Positions 31,184 through 31,278 of a stretch of 31,278 bases of DNA are shown here, in pieces. The stretch spans positions 1 to 31,278 of the forward strand of contig JAEDGL010000009.1 of assembly GCA_016297535.1 (NCBI GenBank), in the 5' to 3' direction. The position numbers were made by a program, and so were the translations under genes. The stretch is from Clostridia bacterium. GTDB taxonomy: Bacteria > Bacillota > Clostridia > Christensenellales > Aristaeellaceae. The notes below the pieces were generated by a model. The model saw only the letters and a program-made list of their open reading frames with translations. It made no database searches and had not been told where the DNA came from. Positions within the stretch are counted from its first letter, which is position 1. Every line of letters starts with the position of its first letter.

Positions 31184-31270
31184 GTCGAAAAAGCTCGCCT
31201 ACGGCGATCTTTTCCGACGGGGAAGCACCATTTGCCTACTCGCCTACGGCTCGCCGGGCGGCAAATGGTG
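31184..31270. repeat. Pair of large imperfect hairpins
   Basis: Hairpin one pairs 31184-31199 with 31203-31218 around TAC, with two mismatches. Hairpin two pairs CACCATTTGCC (31226-31236) perfectly with GGCAAATGGTG (31260-31270). The unit TCGCCTACGGC occurs in both. There is no coding potential; this looks like a dispersed intergenic repeat or small MITE-like element that continues to the window edge. Confidence 0.55.
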
Positions 31271-31278
31271 TAAGGAAA

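Noticed and set aside
31155..31278. CRISPR array or tRNA-like element at the right end.
   Set aside because: There is no regular repeat-spacer pattern, and the paired structures are simple hairpins without tRNA arms.

Overview
The window looks like the chromosome of a spore-forming Firmicute of class Clostridia, moderately GC-rich, probably an anaerobic gut commensal. The reasons are a SpoIIE sporulation phosphatase, a Spo0A-type DNA-binding protein, rubrerythrin, an ABC sugar importer encoded without its own ATPase, a DUF378 protein, a DegV lipid-binding protein, and strong Shine-Dalgarno sites with several TTG/GTG starts. I cannot name a genus from the sequence alone.

Layout. 1-4000: an AraC-type regulator faces a divergent uroporphyrinogen-decarboxylase-like (URO-D-like) enzyme, followed by rubrerythrin and a secreted Ig-like/CHAP wall-active protein on the minus strand. 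4066-4320: a short transcription unit with initiator and elongator tRNA-Met. 4466-7631: a minus-strand pair, a membrane-bound EAL c-di-GMP phosphodiesterase and a second URO-D-like protein. 7532-8571: an AT-richer stretch holding a truncated membrane-sensor gene and frame-broken remnants. 8572-14270: a sugar operon of two LplB/YtcP-type permeases, a solute-binding protein, a stack of RNA hairpins, a xylose-isomerase-like epimerase and a Gfo/Idh/MocA oxidoreductase. 14291-15673: an HD-GYP protein interrupted by a one-base frameshift in an A6 run.

15698-19486: a seven-gene plus-strand cluster behind a perfect-consensus promoter: a small winged-helix-like protein, two small membrane proteins, a CDP-alcohol phosphatidyltransferase, a TetR regulator, a GNAT acetyltransferase and a flavodoxin-like protein. 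19715-24114: a minus-strand housekeeping group (TSCPD protein, DEAD-box helicase, CofE-like protein, EamA transporter, peptidase T). 24335-25501: a very cysteine-rich orphan protein and a DUF378 membrane protein.

25426-29670: the most interesting region. A Spo0A-like protein has a receiver with His in place of the phospho-acceptor Asp. It lies beside a tandem FMN-binding protein with two flavinylation motifs. Both are divergent from spoIIE, whose upstream region carries an 8/10 match to the 0A box placed over a -35-like element with a long 21-bp spacer. 29682-31073: a MarR regulator and a DegV/FakB-type fatty-acid-binding protein, translationally coupled. The window ends share a short palindromic repeat, and the right end also has large imperfect hairpins typical of dispersed intergenic repeats.

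Three proteins with cyclic-di-GMP-type architecture (EAL protein, truncated sensor, frameshifted HD-GYP) flank the sugar operon. This suggests that this part of the genome has been remodelled and that c-di-GMP signalling genes here are partly decaying. All functional statements are read from motifs and family knowledge; no database search was possible.
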